From Hahella sp. HNIBRBA332 (lineage in GTDB: Bacteria > Pseudomonadota > Gammaproteobacteria > Pseudomonadales > Oleiphilaceae), in the NCBI RefSeq assembly GCF_030719035.1, contig NZ_CP132203.1:5970501-6034500 (forward strand): a stretch of DNA of 64,000 nucleotides, written 5' to 3'. The notes beneath the pieces are model-generated. The model ran no database searches. It was not told the DNA's origin and saw nothing but the letters and a program-made list of their open reading frames with translations. How positions within the stretch are numbered: position 1 is the stretch's first letter; every line of letters starts with the position of its first letter. The translations under genes and the position numbers were made by a program. This document shows, piece by piece, positions 15,421-23,267 of this stretch.

Positions 15421-15702
15421 ATGGAAACCATCCACCAACCACACACCGAAGAAAAAGCCCTTGCTCTGACCCGTCTGATGTCGGAGCCGCTCCCCAAGCG
15501 CGAGGCGATCACCAAGCTGCAGGGGTTGCTGATAGATGAGCGTCTTGCCCGCTACCTGGGCAAACTTGAGGAAGACGAAGACGCCCGGTTATTGATCCGG
15601 TTTCATCTCCTGGGCCTGCTATCAGACGCTAGCCGCCTTATCGCCCCCTGGGAGGACATCGCCTTAAAGCTGTGTTGGCGGCTGATTGATCGCCCCTCCT
15701 GA
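15421..15702 (+). CDS. Small acidic protein, paralogue of 15086-15361
   Basis: 93 residues after AAAAAGGAG. It has the same motif order as its neighbour: TEEKALALTRLMSEPLPK, then EEDEDARLLIRFHLLG, then WEDIALKLCWRLI. It has no own copy of the upstream promoter-like element, so it is probably cotranscribed with the previous gene. An intrinsic terminator follows within 10 nt. Function unknown. Confidence 0.65.
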   Translation: METIHQPHTEEKALALTRLMSEPLPKREAITKLQGLLIDERLARYLGKLEEDEDARLLIRFHLLGLLSDASRLIAPWEDIALKLCWRLIDRPS

Positions 15703-15710
15703 ACGCCTAC

Positions 15711-15736
15711 AGCCGGCCTCTGTCGCCGGCTTTTTT
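15711..15736 (+). terminator. Intrinsic terminator
   Basis: GCCGGC, 7 nt loop, GCCGGC, then TTTTTT, beginning 9 nt after the stop of the 93-residue gene. It closes the two-gene unit. Confidence 0.85.
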
Positions 15737-15783
15737 CGTTCGCCGCCCCTGACGCAAAAACCTCGCTTATCTCTCCAGATTCA

Positions 15784-15810
15784 ACTTGGCTTCCCGCTCA
15801 CATGAAGCGT
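15784..15810 (+). promoter_or_regulatory. Shared promoter-like element, copy 3
   Basis: ACTTG, 13 bp, ATGAAGCGT, ending 39 bp before ATG 15850. It lies just after the terminator of the previous unit, which fits a promoter for the next gene. Confidence 0.55.
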
Positions 15811-15849
15811 TACTAGGGACGCAAAAAACTGACCCAAAGGAGTCTAAAG

Positions 15850-16206
15850 ATGGAACGCTCAACACGCATACCCACCACCCAAAACGTCGCCTGGGGCTTC
15901 TTCGGAACGATGAATGAGGAGGCCAGTGTCGCTTGGCCTCTGGCCATGAAAGCCATTTCGAAGACAACGGGGCAACCGCTTGAATCCATCCGCAACTTTT
16001 TGGATAGCCGCTACGGAAGACGCTTTGCAGACGAGCTTCGAGGCAATCAACTAACAGGGCTTACCCTTGAGGCCGCCATTGATGCAACCACCCAAAGCTG
16101 GATGAAACGCACCATCGGGCGATTCACCAGCGTACAGCACGGCATCCCTTACGGGTTGCCTGAACTGGTTGGGTATGTCATTCATTGCGAGGCTGTCGCG
16201 GCTTGA
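15850..16206 (+). CDS. Hypothetical protein, paralogue of 16372-16734
   Basis: 118 residues, ATG preceded by AAAGGAG. It shares with the second following gene the features GxMxxxAxxAWPLAxxAI, TGQPxESxRxFL, YGRxFADx and a C-terminal P-x-L-x-G-Y/F-V-I-x-C-E. No family recognised; no signal or membrane segment. Alone between the copy-3 promoter-like element and its own terminator, it seems to be a monocistronic unit. Confidence 0.65.
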   Translation: MERSTRIPTTQNVAWGFFGTMNEEASVAWPLAMKAISKTTGQPLESIRNFLDSRYGRRFADELRGNQLTGLTLEAAIDATTQSWMKRTIGRFTSVQHGIPYGLPELVGYVIHCEAVAA

Positions 16207-16211
16207 CCATC

Positions 16212-16246
16212 AAAAGCCATCCCGTCTCTGGCACGGGTGGCTTTTT
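16212..16246 (+). terminator. Intrinsic terminator
   Basis: AAAGCCATCCCGT pairs with ACGGGTGGCTTT across a short loop, followed by further T residues, 6 nt after the stop of the 118-residue gene. Confidence 0.8.
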
Positions 16247-16274
16247 CTCCCGTCCCACCAATAACGCGCGCGGG

Positions 16275-16319
16275 TGATACAATACAACTAAGGACGCCAA
16301 GCGTCGGCGCTTGGTTTTT
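16275..16319 (+). promoter_or_regulatory. Extended -10 promoter followed by early terminator-like hairpin
   Basis: TGATACAAT (16275-16283) resembles an extended -10. About 14 nt later CCAAGCG/CGCTTGG (16297-16303, 16308-16314) closes over a TCGG loop and is followed by TTTTT. The hairpin sits between this promoter and the gene at 16372, so it would terminate transcripts after ~35 nt unless antiterminated. This is an attenuator-like layout. Confidence 0.45.
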
Positions 16320-16371
16320 CCGCACGCGTCTGGATTGTTCGCGGGCCTCGAGGTTAAGAGAGGAGCCCAAG

Positions 16372-16734
16372 ATGAAAAATATCAATGCGATTCCCGCTCC
16401 ACACCGTCCCTCCAGAGGATTCCATGGAGCCATGTGCGGAGACGCTGCAGCTGCGTGGCCCCTGGCGGTTACCGCCATCGCCAACGCCACTGGGCAACCT
16501 GTCGAGTCGGTCCGCCGCTTCTTGGAAAGCGGTTATGGACGGCATTTCGCGGACGATGTAATCGAGAGGCGTCTCAACGACCGCCCGTTAGAGGAGGCCA
16601 TCAACAGCGTCACGGCCCGTTGGATGGAATGGTCCATCGGGCCGTTGACCAGCATGCAGTACGGTATCGCGGCCAATCAGCCCTTCCTGACTGGATTTGT
16701 GATTTATTGCGAACGCATCGCGGAGGAGATCTGA
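16372..16734 (+). CDS. Hypothetical protein, paralogue of 15850-16206
   Basis: 120 residues from ATG 16372, selected because GAGAGGAG precedes it; the frame is open upstream to 16237 but lies over a terminator-like hairpin. It is about 45% identical to the 118-residue protein, including AAAAWPLAVTAI, TGQPVESVRRFLESGYGR and FVIYCERIA. Function unknown. Its 3' end overlaps the decayed end of the ParB/methylase pseudogene on the other strand. Confidence 0.65.
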   Translation: MKNINAIPAPHRPSRGFHGAMCGDAAAAWPLAVTAIANATGQPVESVRRFLESGYGRHFADDVIERRLNDRPLEEAINSVTARWMEWSIGPLTSMQYGIAANQPFLTGFVIYCERIAEEI

Positions 16735-17310
16735 CCGTTCAGGAAGGTCCCTTCGCGGTGGTCCTCGCGCTCAGCCGCCACGTCCGCGAACGATCGATTC
16801 GAGCCGGCGAGCGTCGCCCGCCCGCCAGAGAACGCCTCCCAGCGGCGCACGATAACATCCACGTACTTGGGATCAAGCTCGATCAGGCGCGCGACGCGCC
16901 CAGACTTTTCCGCTGCGATCAATGTGGTGCCTGAACCGCCAAATGGGTCAAGCACCATATCTCCCGGTCGGCTGGAATTGCGGATGGCGCGCTCCACCAG
17001 TTCCACCGGCTTCATGGTGGGGTGCAGATCGTTTTTCGCCGGCTTCTTAATTTGCCATACGTCGCCTTGATCGCGATCACCGCACCAGTGTCGACGCGCG
17101 CCTCCAGTTCAACACGCAGCAATTGCTCGTCCCAGCCCGCCTTCAAGGTCAGCTGATTGTCCGCGAGGATATAGGCGCGTTTCTGCGTCGGCGACAAATG
17201 CGCAAGCTCAATGATCGGGACGTCCACCATTCCTAGTTTTCTCGCCGCCAGTAAGCGCCCGTGGCTGGCGACAACGCCGTTCTCTCCGTCATCCACGGAC
17301 AAGGGGGTCA
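16735..17310 (-). pseudogene. ParB-like/DNA methylase fusion gene, internally deleted
   Basis: Two minus-strand segments belong to one ancestral gene. 17012-17302 encodes a ParB-type N-terminal part (VVASHGRLLAARKLGM, LSPTQKRAYILADNQLTLKA). 16735-17015 encodes the end of a DNA N4/N6-methylase (KNDLHPTMKPVELVERAI, DMVLDPFGGSGTTLIAAEKS, ELDPKYVDVIVRRWE). In intact ParB-methylase proteins a few hundred residues separate these. Here they abut and change frame at ~17015-17040. The start of the ParB part is also missing. Phage-type orphan methylases of this kind methylate host or phage DNA. Confidence 0.8.
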
Positions 17311-17868
17311 GGTTTTCACTTTCAAGGTTGGCGCCTTGGATTAGCGCTCAGGTTCGCACCCGGTTGGCGCCTTGATTCATATATGGAGATCTGGGCTTTT
17401 CCCTGAAAACCACACCGTACGTGGCGTTTGGAGAAAGATAGCTTTTCGTCGGAGCCTTGGGAACTGCGAACCGCAACCCCTGCCAACCTCGTTTTTAGCG
17501 CTGACGCTAAACAAACGCGGCGCTGTCGCCCCCCGCTTCGACTCATGGCCAGGAAGGACCCATCGGGAGCCCAAAAGGTGCCCAGATAGGCCAAATAATC
17601 GCCTGGCGGCTGCCATAGCGGGGAGGTGAACTCACTATTACGTGGACCGGTGCTTATGGTAGCAAAACCATGCACTTACGCTACCTCTAATTTCACGCCA
17701 ACCCTGCACCAGTACTACGTTTTCCGCAGGAGTTGTTTAAAACTATTCCTACCCTCGGAAAATAACGACGCCCAAGTCTAAGGACTGGATTATGTTGAGC
17801 GTGTCCATCGAGACACTTATCTCATGAGACCAATCGCTCAGGTTTTCGGCGGCAATAGTCTTCGTGTT
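17311..17868. other. Non-coding stretch without supported genes
   Basis: Open frames here (for example minus 17322-17675) overlap one another in several frames, have no ribosome binding site and show no recognisable motif. I see nothing firm apart from short direct repeats near 17326-17376 (two copies of TTGGCGCCTTG). Confidence 0.4.
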
Positions 17869-17872
17869 TTGG

Positions 17873-17927
17873 TAGAGACCTCTGCGCTTATGCGTGAGGT
17901 CTCTACTACCCCTGTAAGGGGTAGTAG
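17873..17927. other. Two interlocked perfect palindromes
   Basis: TAGAGACCTC (17873-17882) pairs with GAGGTCTCTA (17896-17905). CTACTACCCCT (17903-17913) pairs with AGGGGTAGTAG (17917-17927). The two stems share bases 17903-17905, so they are alternative or coaxially stacked structures. They lie directly beside the iteron-like repeats, fitting an origin or transfer-related structure. Confidence 0.55.
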
Positions 17928-17933
17928 TCTGCG

Positions 17934-18091
17934 TGCAAACTGAAAACGGCCCCGCAGACCGCGTCGTTGCTGGATTTCGTCTCAGTTTGCAGAGGGTTTT
18001 GCAAACTTAACGCCTGCAAACTAAAAACTCACCTAACCAATTGTTTTTATTCTATTTAAGTTTGCAGCCAGATTGCAGATTGCAGCAAACT
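17934..18091. repeat. Iteron-like TGCAAACT repeats, candidate replication origin
   Basis: TGCAAACT occurs in either orientation at 17934, 17984, 18000, 18015 and 18059, with a sixth GCAAACT at 18085. The section 18021-18060 is AT-rich. The cluster lies just beyond the 3' end of a primase-helicase gene (18147-20324). Short repeats in both orientations, an AT-rich block and palindromes beside a replication gene are typical of a Rep-binding origin. Activity is inferred. Confidence 0.5.
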
Positions 18092-18146
18092 GGCTCAGAT
18101 TGCAGAGTGAATTCGGGGCTTTGTCCATAGAATGTCCGTAGGCTAA

Positions 18147-20324
18147 TCATGGCGCTAACTCCTCGTGATAGACCCAGATTTCCGGGTTTTCCACTGGCAA
18201 GAGCGAACCTGTTTTAGGACACTTGTAATGGGTTGGTCGAACAGCGGCCCCGGCGAGAACGTCCTCATCCGCGCCTGCGCTGGTTGGGCCTCCTAGTAAC
18301 GCCATGCCCTCCACACACATATACCCAAACTTGCTGCGGCCGACGGCTGGCAGGCCATAATCCCCGGGGTTTCGGAAGAACTTTATATACCCTTTAGTCG
18401 CTAATACGGAAAGCCGCTCGTTAATGGTGCGATTGGCCCCTAAGCCTGCTACCCCCTCAAAAGACTCTGCGAACTGGTTAGCTGTATAACACTTACCTTT
18501 AGCGGCCTCTTCGAACAAGATCTGCAGAATATTGTCTCGTTTGCGACGTCGCTCCGCATCCAGGCGCTCCCCATAATCTTTCATAACCAGACGTTCACTG
18601 GAAGATACCTCGCGCCATTCTCCCTCGAGTTTGTCGACATACTTAGGAGGGATGTGGGCGCCATTACGCAGCTCAAAGTACATCTGCCTTACTGAGTTAG
18701 CCTCATCGGGTCGAAACAACAGCATTCCTGTTGAATAATACCCTCGTAGGCTACCGGCTCCCGCCAGCGCTTGAAATGGGTCCTCTTCTAACTGTCGTTT
18801 ACCGAGCTTACGGGTATGGTGAGCCAAGATAATTCCTGCATTGGGATTTACCGTTTGGCGTAGTCGCTCAATGCGTTGCGACAGGAAAAACAGCATGGCG
18901 CCGTTATCGTTTTCGCCGCCAGCCTCTCCACCGTCGAACAGATTGCGGATGGGATCGATAGCGATAATATCCGGTCCTTCAGGGCCAAAGGCATTGGTGA
19001 TCGCTGGAATCACTTGAGCAAGTCCATCCTCATCAAGGACGAGTCGTAATTGTGGGGTTGCGACAAAGTTCGTACGCGCTTCCACCATACGATGGGACGG
19101 TAAACGTAATGCTTTCACTCGCTCACGCAGATAGTGGTATTGCACCTCCGCTTGTAGGTAGAACACACGTAACGGCCTTGCGGGCGTCATGCCGAGGAAG
19201 CTGGCGCCCGCCGCCATATGCGTCAGCCATGCTAATAAGAAGTCGCTTTTGCCCACTTTGGGAGCGCCGCCGAACACCAAAGTACCTGCCGGTGTGAGTA
19301 CACGTGGCGCAATGAGGTCCGGCGGAACCGGGGCATCGTCATCCAGCAGTTCCCCCAGTGTGTAAGAGGGCAAGCGGTGTGGCGTTGCCTTGATGATCCG
19401 ACGCTCGCCGTGGGTAACAAAGCCCTCTATGTCGAAGCCCTCGGCAATGGCGTCCGCCGCATCCCATTTTTCGGGTTTATCCGGTGACGGAGCTAGGATG
19501 GCTACGGAGGCCGCTCCAGCCTTCACACAAGCGGGCGCCACGCTTTCCGCATACTCCCAGCCCGGTCTGTCGCGGTCTGGCCAGATCACCACATGCTTGC
19601 CCATCAGCGGGCTCCAGTCGGTTTTGCCCACTGGCGCTTTGGCTCCATTCATCGCCGTGGTGGCGCAAATACCTGCATCGATCAGCGCCTGGGCGCATTT
19701 CTCGCCTTCCACCAACACCACCCGATCCGTTTGTGCGATGCCGGGTTGATTATACAAGGGGCGCAAATCTGGAGCCCGCCAAGCACGCGCCCGAGCATCC
19801 CAGGGGCGATACTCTTTACCCGATGGTGGATCATAGCGATATACGCAGGCGATCAACTCGCGGTTAGCGTTTAGGTAATCCCATTTGGCAGTGTATGGCC
19901 CCAATTCATCCATGACAGGCGCAGACTTGCCCCTCTCCGCCTGTCGCTGTTCATACCTGCCGTCCACCGTATCCGTGCTTCCCAACCAATGCGTAATTGA
20001 GCGCTTTAATTCTGGAAACTGACCTTGAGCATCCAGTCCTTTAACTGCGGCCCAAAGCGAGAGAACGTCGCCGGACTCGTTAGTTTCGAAGTCAATCCAG
20101 ACTCCCATTTTGGGACCGGCAAGCTCAACCACTAGGCTTTTACCTGGGTTTCCCTGCAGGTCGCCAATAAAAAATTGCGCGCCGCGAACCTTGCCATTGG
20201 GAAACAGATGGGACAGCGCATCAGGAAGGCGTTCCAGCAATTGCATTTTCAGTTGCTGAGCGTCGCAACGAGGCGGCATAGAGAGTGCGGGACTCGCAAC
20301 ATCATTGAAGTCCAACCAGCTCAC
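18147..20324 (-). CDS. Primase-helicase (Toprim plus RepA/AAA_25 ATPase)
   Basis: 725 residues, GTG start at 20324 overlapping the previous stop (GTGA). The N-terminal ~150 residues resemble phage/plasmid primase preludes. Toprim-type motifs VVLVEGEKCAQAL (~residue 200) and HVVIWPDRDRPGW (~245) follow. The ATPase has Walker A GGAPKVGKSDF (~355), Walker B PDIIAIDPIRNLF (~455) and the RecA-like IILAHHTRKLG. The C-terminal region is winged-helix-like. Such proteins unwind and prime the origin of plasmids, phages and integrative elements. Iteron-like repeats lie immediately downstream. It forms an operon with the 136-residue gene upstream. Confidence 0.8.
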   Translation of the reverse strand: MSWLDFNDVASPALSMPPRCDAQQLKMQLLERLPDALSHLFPNGKVRGAQFFIGDLQGNPGKSLVVELAGPKMGVWIDFETNESGDVLSLWAAVKGLDAQGQFPELKRSITHWLGSTDTVDGRYEQRQAERGKSAPVMDELGPYTAKWDYLNANRELIACVYRYDPPSGKEYRPWDARARAWRAPDLRPLYNQPGIAQTDRVVLVEGEKCAQALIDAGICATTAMNGAKAPVGKTDWSPLMGKHVVIWPDRDRPGWEYAESVAPACVKAGAASVAILAPSPDKPEKWDAADAIAEGFDIEGFVTHGERRIIKATPHRLPSYTLGELLDDDAPVPPDLIAPRVLTPAGTLVFGGAPKVGKSDFLLAWLTHMAAGASFLGMTPARPLRVFYLQAEVQYHYLRERVKALRLPSHRMVEARTNFVATPQLRLVLDEDGLAQVIPAITNAFGPEGPDIIAIDPIRNLFDGGEAGGENDNGAMLFFLSQRIERLRQTVNPNAGIILAHHTRKLGKRQLEEDPFQALAGAGSLRGYYSTGMLLFRPDEANSVRQMYFELRNGAHIPPKYVDKLEGEWREVSSSERLVMKDYGERLDAERRRKRDNILQILFEEAAKGKCYTANQFAESFEGVAGLGANRTINERLSVLATKGYIKFFRNPGDYGLPAVGRSKFGYMCVEGMALLGGPTSAGADEDVLAGAAVRPTHYKCPKTGSLLPVENPEIWVYHEELAP

Positions 20325-20731
20325 TGATAGTCCCCCTCCGGAAAATAGGCTTTAAACCAGTCGCCGTTCTCACGAACGCAGTAGTATTTGCGGCCGGGAC
20401 CTAGGTACTTACGATCGGGTGCGATCCAGAGATGCTCTGCTTTATCGTATGCCCAACCTCCTTCACCAAAGAGGGCGTTCATCAATACGGGCATGCCACC
20501 CTGTTTGAGAGCACGACGAAACTTTCGCAACAAGGATTGATACTGCTTACTAGTTTGCTTCACGCTAAGTGCTTCACTCCTATCAATTATTGCCGTCAGC
20601 CCCTCCGCTAATATGGGACTCTTCCAGGTATTTCCGACCTGGTCTCCATCACACTCCAGCGCAGGTTTTTCTGTAGTTTGAACGTTCTGTGAAGCCGCTG
20701 AAATCCCCGTTTCAATGGGCGTTTCCAGCAA
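20321..20731 (-). CDS. Hypothetical protein preceding the primase-helicase
   Basis: 136 residues ending in a 4 nt overlap with the GTG start of the primase-helicase, which implies translational coupling. The C-terminal half is rich in aromatic and basic residues (DRKYLGPGRKYYCVRENGDW). The N-terminus is Thr/Glu-rich and less conserved-looking. No family recognised. The position suggests a role in replication or its control. Confidence 0.55.
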   Translation of the reverse strand: MLETPIETGISAASQNVQTTEKPALECDGDQVGNTWKSPILAEGLTAIIDRSEALSVKQTSKQYQSLLRKFRRALKQGGMPVLMNALFGEGGWAYDKAEHLWIAPDRKYLGPGRKYYCVRENGDWFKAYFPEGDYQ

Positions 20732-20746
20732 TCTCCAGCAGTAACC

Positions 20747-20986
20747 TTAAATAGCCTGCAATGGCATGTTAAAACTAACTGAGTTGTGGAAAAAAAATTG
20801 AATAGGAAGAGGTGGAGGGCCAGCGATAAGGTATCGGGACAACTCAGATGGGCTTATCACAAGCCGCCCTATCTTGCGGGCCATCAAGGATACCCGTAGT
20901 ACGGGGCCCCCCTTTTTGTTTTCGGGAAGCGCCGATCTAGCGGCTGTATACACGGCGAAAGTTTTACCGCCAGAACCTACCGACAA
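20747..20986 (-). CDS. Doubtful small ORF upstream of the replication genes
   Basis: 79 residues from a TTG start without a good ribosome binding site. The stretch RKIGRLVISPSELSRYL vaguely resembles the end of excisionase/AlpA-type helix-turn-helix proteins, which would suit this position in a mobile element. The N-terminal helix-turn-helix itself is not recognisable. It may be a remnant or not a gene. Confidence 0.25.
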   Translation of the reverse strand: MSVGSGGKTFAVYTAARSALPENKKGGPVLRVSLMARKIGRLVISPSELSRYLIAGPPPLPIQFFFHNSVSFNMPLQAI

Positions 20987-21819
20987 TGTGCGCTGGTGAC
21001 AGTTTCAGAAGATGCCGGATGGTTCAACGGTTATTCCTATAAGGCGCGCACGCGTGGGGGTTAATCAGTCAACCCTCCGGGAACTCTGGAATCTGTCACC
21101 AAGCGACAAGCAACCGAAAGGCGTGGCGCAATCCGCATGCCTTGCGGTTCGTGGTGTTTGAGGCTCCGCTACCCTATTGCCGGGGGAGGTCAGCCTCGAC
21201 TTCGTGCGAGTCGGCGGATATTATTTGGGGAGGTGGTGGGGTGACTCCACCAAAAAATGGACCATGTCCACAAAGCGAATTACCCCTTCCAGGAGAAATC
21301 AACGGCGGACAAGAGCTATTTATATCTTTCCCTCGCCTGGACCTGGAGCTCCAAACCGGTGGACCCACTCCTATTTCCATCAAGACAAAATCGGCCAGCC
21401 TGGTTTTCAATTGTATTACAAGTAGTTAAGCGTGAACCTAGTGGAAATCCGGGCAAAACGGCCACCCTGGAAAATCGTGGCTGAAGGCGGTGAGGGCGGC
21501 GCTTATTCTCGATTCTACGGCGCCTGCCGCCCCAACCGAGTGGAGGGCGGACGTTATCCCTAGCGAAACAACGCATTCTCGGCGCCTGAGAGCGCTTTTT
21601 CAGGGTGGCGCGCAGGCATCCCTGGGGTTGTCAATTGGACGCACGCAAGACGCTGAAAGAGCCTCTATTCAACGTTAAATGTCCGAGATAAAGTCGCCAT
21701 CCACGAGGCCTTGCGTACCCTTTTTTATTCTTTATTAACAGGGTATTACGCGTAAATCTTCCGTTAAAACCCTGAATATGCGTACCCTCTTCCATGTGAG
21801 CTCAAATGAGAGGAGACCG
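20987..21819. other. 833 bp without supported genes
   Basis: Several short open frames overlap on both strands (for example + 21142-21429 and - 21316-21576), but none has a ribosome binding site, plausible codon pattern or motif. The section 21700-21780 is AT-rich and may hold the junction of the mobile DNA. I cannot assign function. Confidence 0.4.
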
Positions 21820-22275
21820 CTACCAATGAATGTAAAACATGCCTTTGGCCAGGATGACGATCGCTATCATATGGAACAGCACGCTGAGGTGAATATATCG
21901 GGACAATTTGGACGTCATGGCTCCACATGCGGATCGCCTGATAGCCAGCACAAAATGCGCTAGAACACTTAAGGCCAGTAAAATTTTCACGCTGAGCAGC
22001 GTACCGAACAGATTAACAAAAGGGTTGGTCAATGCATGCGTCACCGCAACACGATGCGCCACTCCCACCATTGCGATTCCGCTAAGGAAAAGCAGCCCCA
22101 CAACCCAAGGCATGATCTTCCGCGCCCTACGTTGAATTTCCTCGTCCAGCCGTCCCAAGCATCCAGCAGGGAGGCGTCCGCGTACGCCATCTATCATCAG
22201 CACTTCAAAGGCGACGGCTCCGATGAACACGATGACGCACAGCAGGTGTAGCGTGACGAGAATACCGTAAATCAT
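21820..22275 (-). CDS. CopD-like four-helix membrane protein
   Basis: 151 residues from ATG 22275, preceded by GGGAGA at good distance; a longer frame to 22320 overlaps the Fur-like site. Four hydrophobic helices are visible (IYGILVTLHLLCVIVFIGAV; VVGLLFLSGIAMV; LLSVKILLALSVLAHFVLA; HLSVLFHMIAIVILAKGMF), with histidines in helices 1 and 4 as in CopD/DUF2269-type putative haem or copper proteins. A Fur-box-like sequence lies upstream, so iron regulation is likely. Exact function is uncertain. Confidence 0.6.
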   Translation of the reverse strand: MIYGILVTLHLLCVIVFIGAVAFEVLMIDGVRGRLPAGCLGRLDEEIQRRARKIMPWVVGLLFLSGIAMVGVAHRVAVTHALTNPFVNLFGTLLSVKILLALSVLAHFVLAIRRSACGAMTSKLSRYIHLSVLFHMIAIVILAKGMFYIHW

Positions 22276-22300
22276 GCAATCTCCCAGGAAAAATCGCGTC

Positions 22301-22315
22301 TGATAATGATTCTCA
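22301..22315. promoter_or_regulatory. Fur-box-like operator
   Basis: TGATAATGATTCTCA matches the 7-1-7 Fur consensus TGATAATnATTATCA at all but one position. It lies 26 bp upstream of the CopD-like start codon, where a repressor would block transcription when iron is available. Confidence 0.6.
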
Positions 22316-22563
22316 ACCATGCTATGTTCGAATGAATGCTTTACCTATGATCAAGATCAAGTTCTTTCCGGGGCTGTGACATTTCCCCTGCCGGCGCCAT
22401 CGGTGAGGGGCAGAGAAACATTAAATTTTTACCGCCGTTTCCGCAACGGCCTGCAATCCCCCGCAACTGTTCGCAACGGCCTGAAACTCCCTCATGGCCG
22501 GATGGGCGGCTCAACCCGATAATGACGCTTCCATCAATAAGTTTGAAAATCGGGCCGCCCACC

Positions 22564-22779
22564 ATGCCGTCATACTCGCCTTTACCCATTCAAGCCATTC
22601 CGCCAGAGAATATGAGCGCTGAACAACGCTGTAGGGAAATCGCCTTCATTCTCGCCCATGGGCTCATCCGCCTGCGTGAGACGAATTATCAAAAAGAGAG
22701 CAGGGTGGGACTTGTCTTCCGGGACGAAGGAAGCGTTCATCCAACTCCGTCAAAAACTGAAAGAGCGGAGAAAAAATGA
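22564..22779 (+). CDS. Small protein of the recombinase module
   Basis: 71 residues if started at ATG 22564 (ATG 22522 is in frame and would add 14 residues; ribosome binding sites do not decide). The core PPENMSAEQRCREIAFILAH followed by GLIRLRE recalls small proteins found just before DUF2924 and serine recombinase genes in other mobile elements. It overlaps the next gene by 4 nt, so they are coupled. Function unknown. Confidence 0.6.
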   Translation: MPSYSPLPIQAIPPENMSAEQRCREIAFILAHGLIRLRETNYQKESRVGLVFRDEGSVHPTPSKTERAEKK

Positions 22780-23267
22780 ACCCTTTGGAATTTAAGAAAA
22801 CACCTTCTATCACCGCCCAGGTGGCTGCGTTACCTAATTTGTCTTTACAGGAGCTCCGCGCACTTTGGCGCGAGCTCTTCGACAAAGAGGCGCCCACCCA
22901 TGTGAAAACCTATCTTGTGCGCCGCATCGCCTATCGGATTCAGGAAGTGGAGTTTCGCAAGCTCAACCCTGAGCTGCTGGACAACAATCGACGACGTATC
23001 TCCGCATTGGCGGAAGCGACCGACCAATCCAGGAAGCCTTCCGTCAACCGGCCCCCGGCCGGTACAGTGCTGACCCGTGAATTCAGGGAGGTAGAGTATC
23101 GGGTGGTGGTGACGGTTGATGGACAATTCGAGTTTCAGGGGCGTCTCTACCCGTCCTTGTCCATGATCGCCCGGGAGATCACCGGAACACGATGGTCTGG
23201 ACCGAGTTTTTTCGGACTTAAGTCAGCCTCGAAACCAAAAGGTGTGTGCAAGGGAGGCAAACGATGA
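22776..23267 (+). CDS. DUF2924-family protein
   Basis: 163 residues. The N-terminal LQELRALWRELFDKEAP and YLVRRIAYRIQE, and the C-terminal YPSLSMIAREITGTRWSGPS followed by FFGL, are the hallmark segments of DUF2924. Such proteins are found directly upstream of large serine recombinases in integrative elements. It overlaps its neighbours on both sides by 4 nt, forming a tightly coupled set with the recombinase. The molecular role is unknown; an accessory DNA-binding function is likely. Confidence 0.8.
   Translation: MNPLEFKKTPSITAQVAALPNLSLQELRALWRELFDKEAPTHVKTYLVRRIAYRIQEVEFRKLNPELLDNNRRRISALAEATDQSRKPSVNRPPAGTVLTREFREVEYRVVVTVDGQFEFQGRLYPSLSMIAREITGTRWSGPSFFGLKSASKPKGVCKGGKR

Noticed and set aside
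17322..17675. Group II intron-like ending (CACGTACGGT string) near 17420
   Set aside because: Only a short string resembles the intron; no reverse transcriptase or catalytic domain 5 could be recognised.
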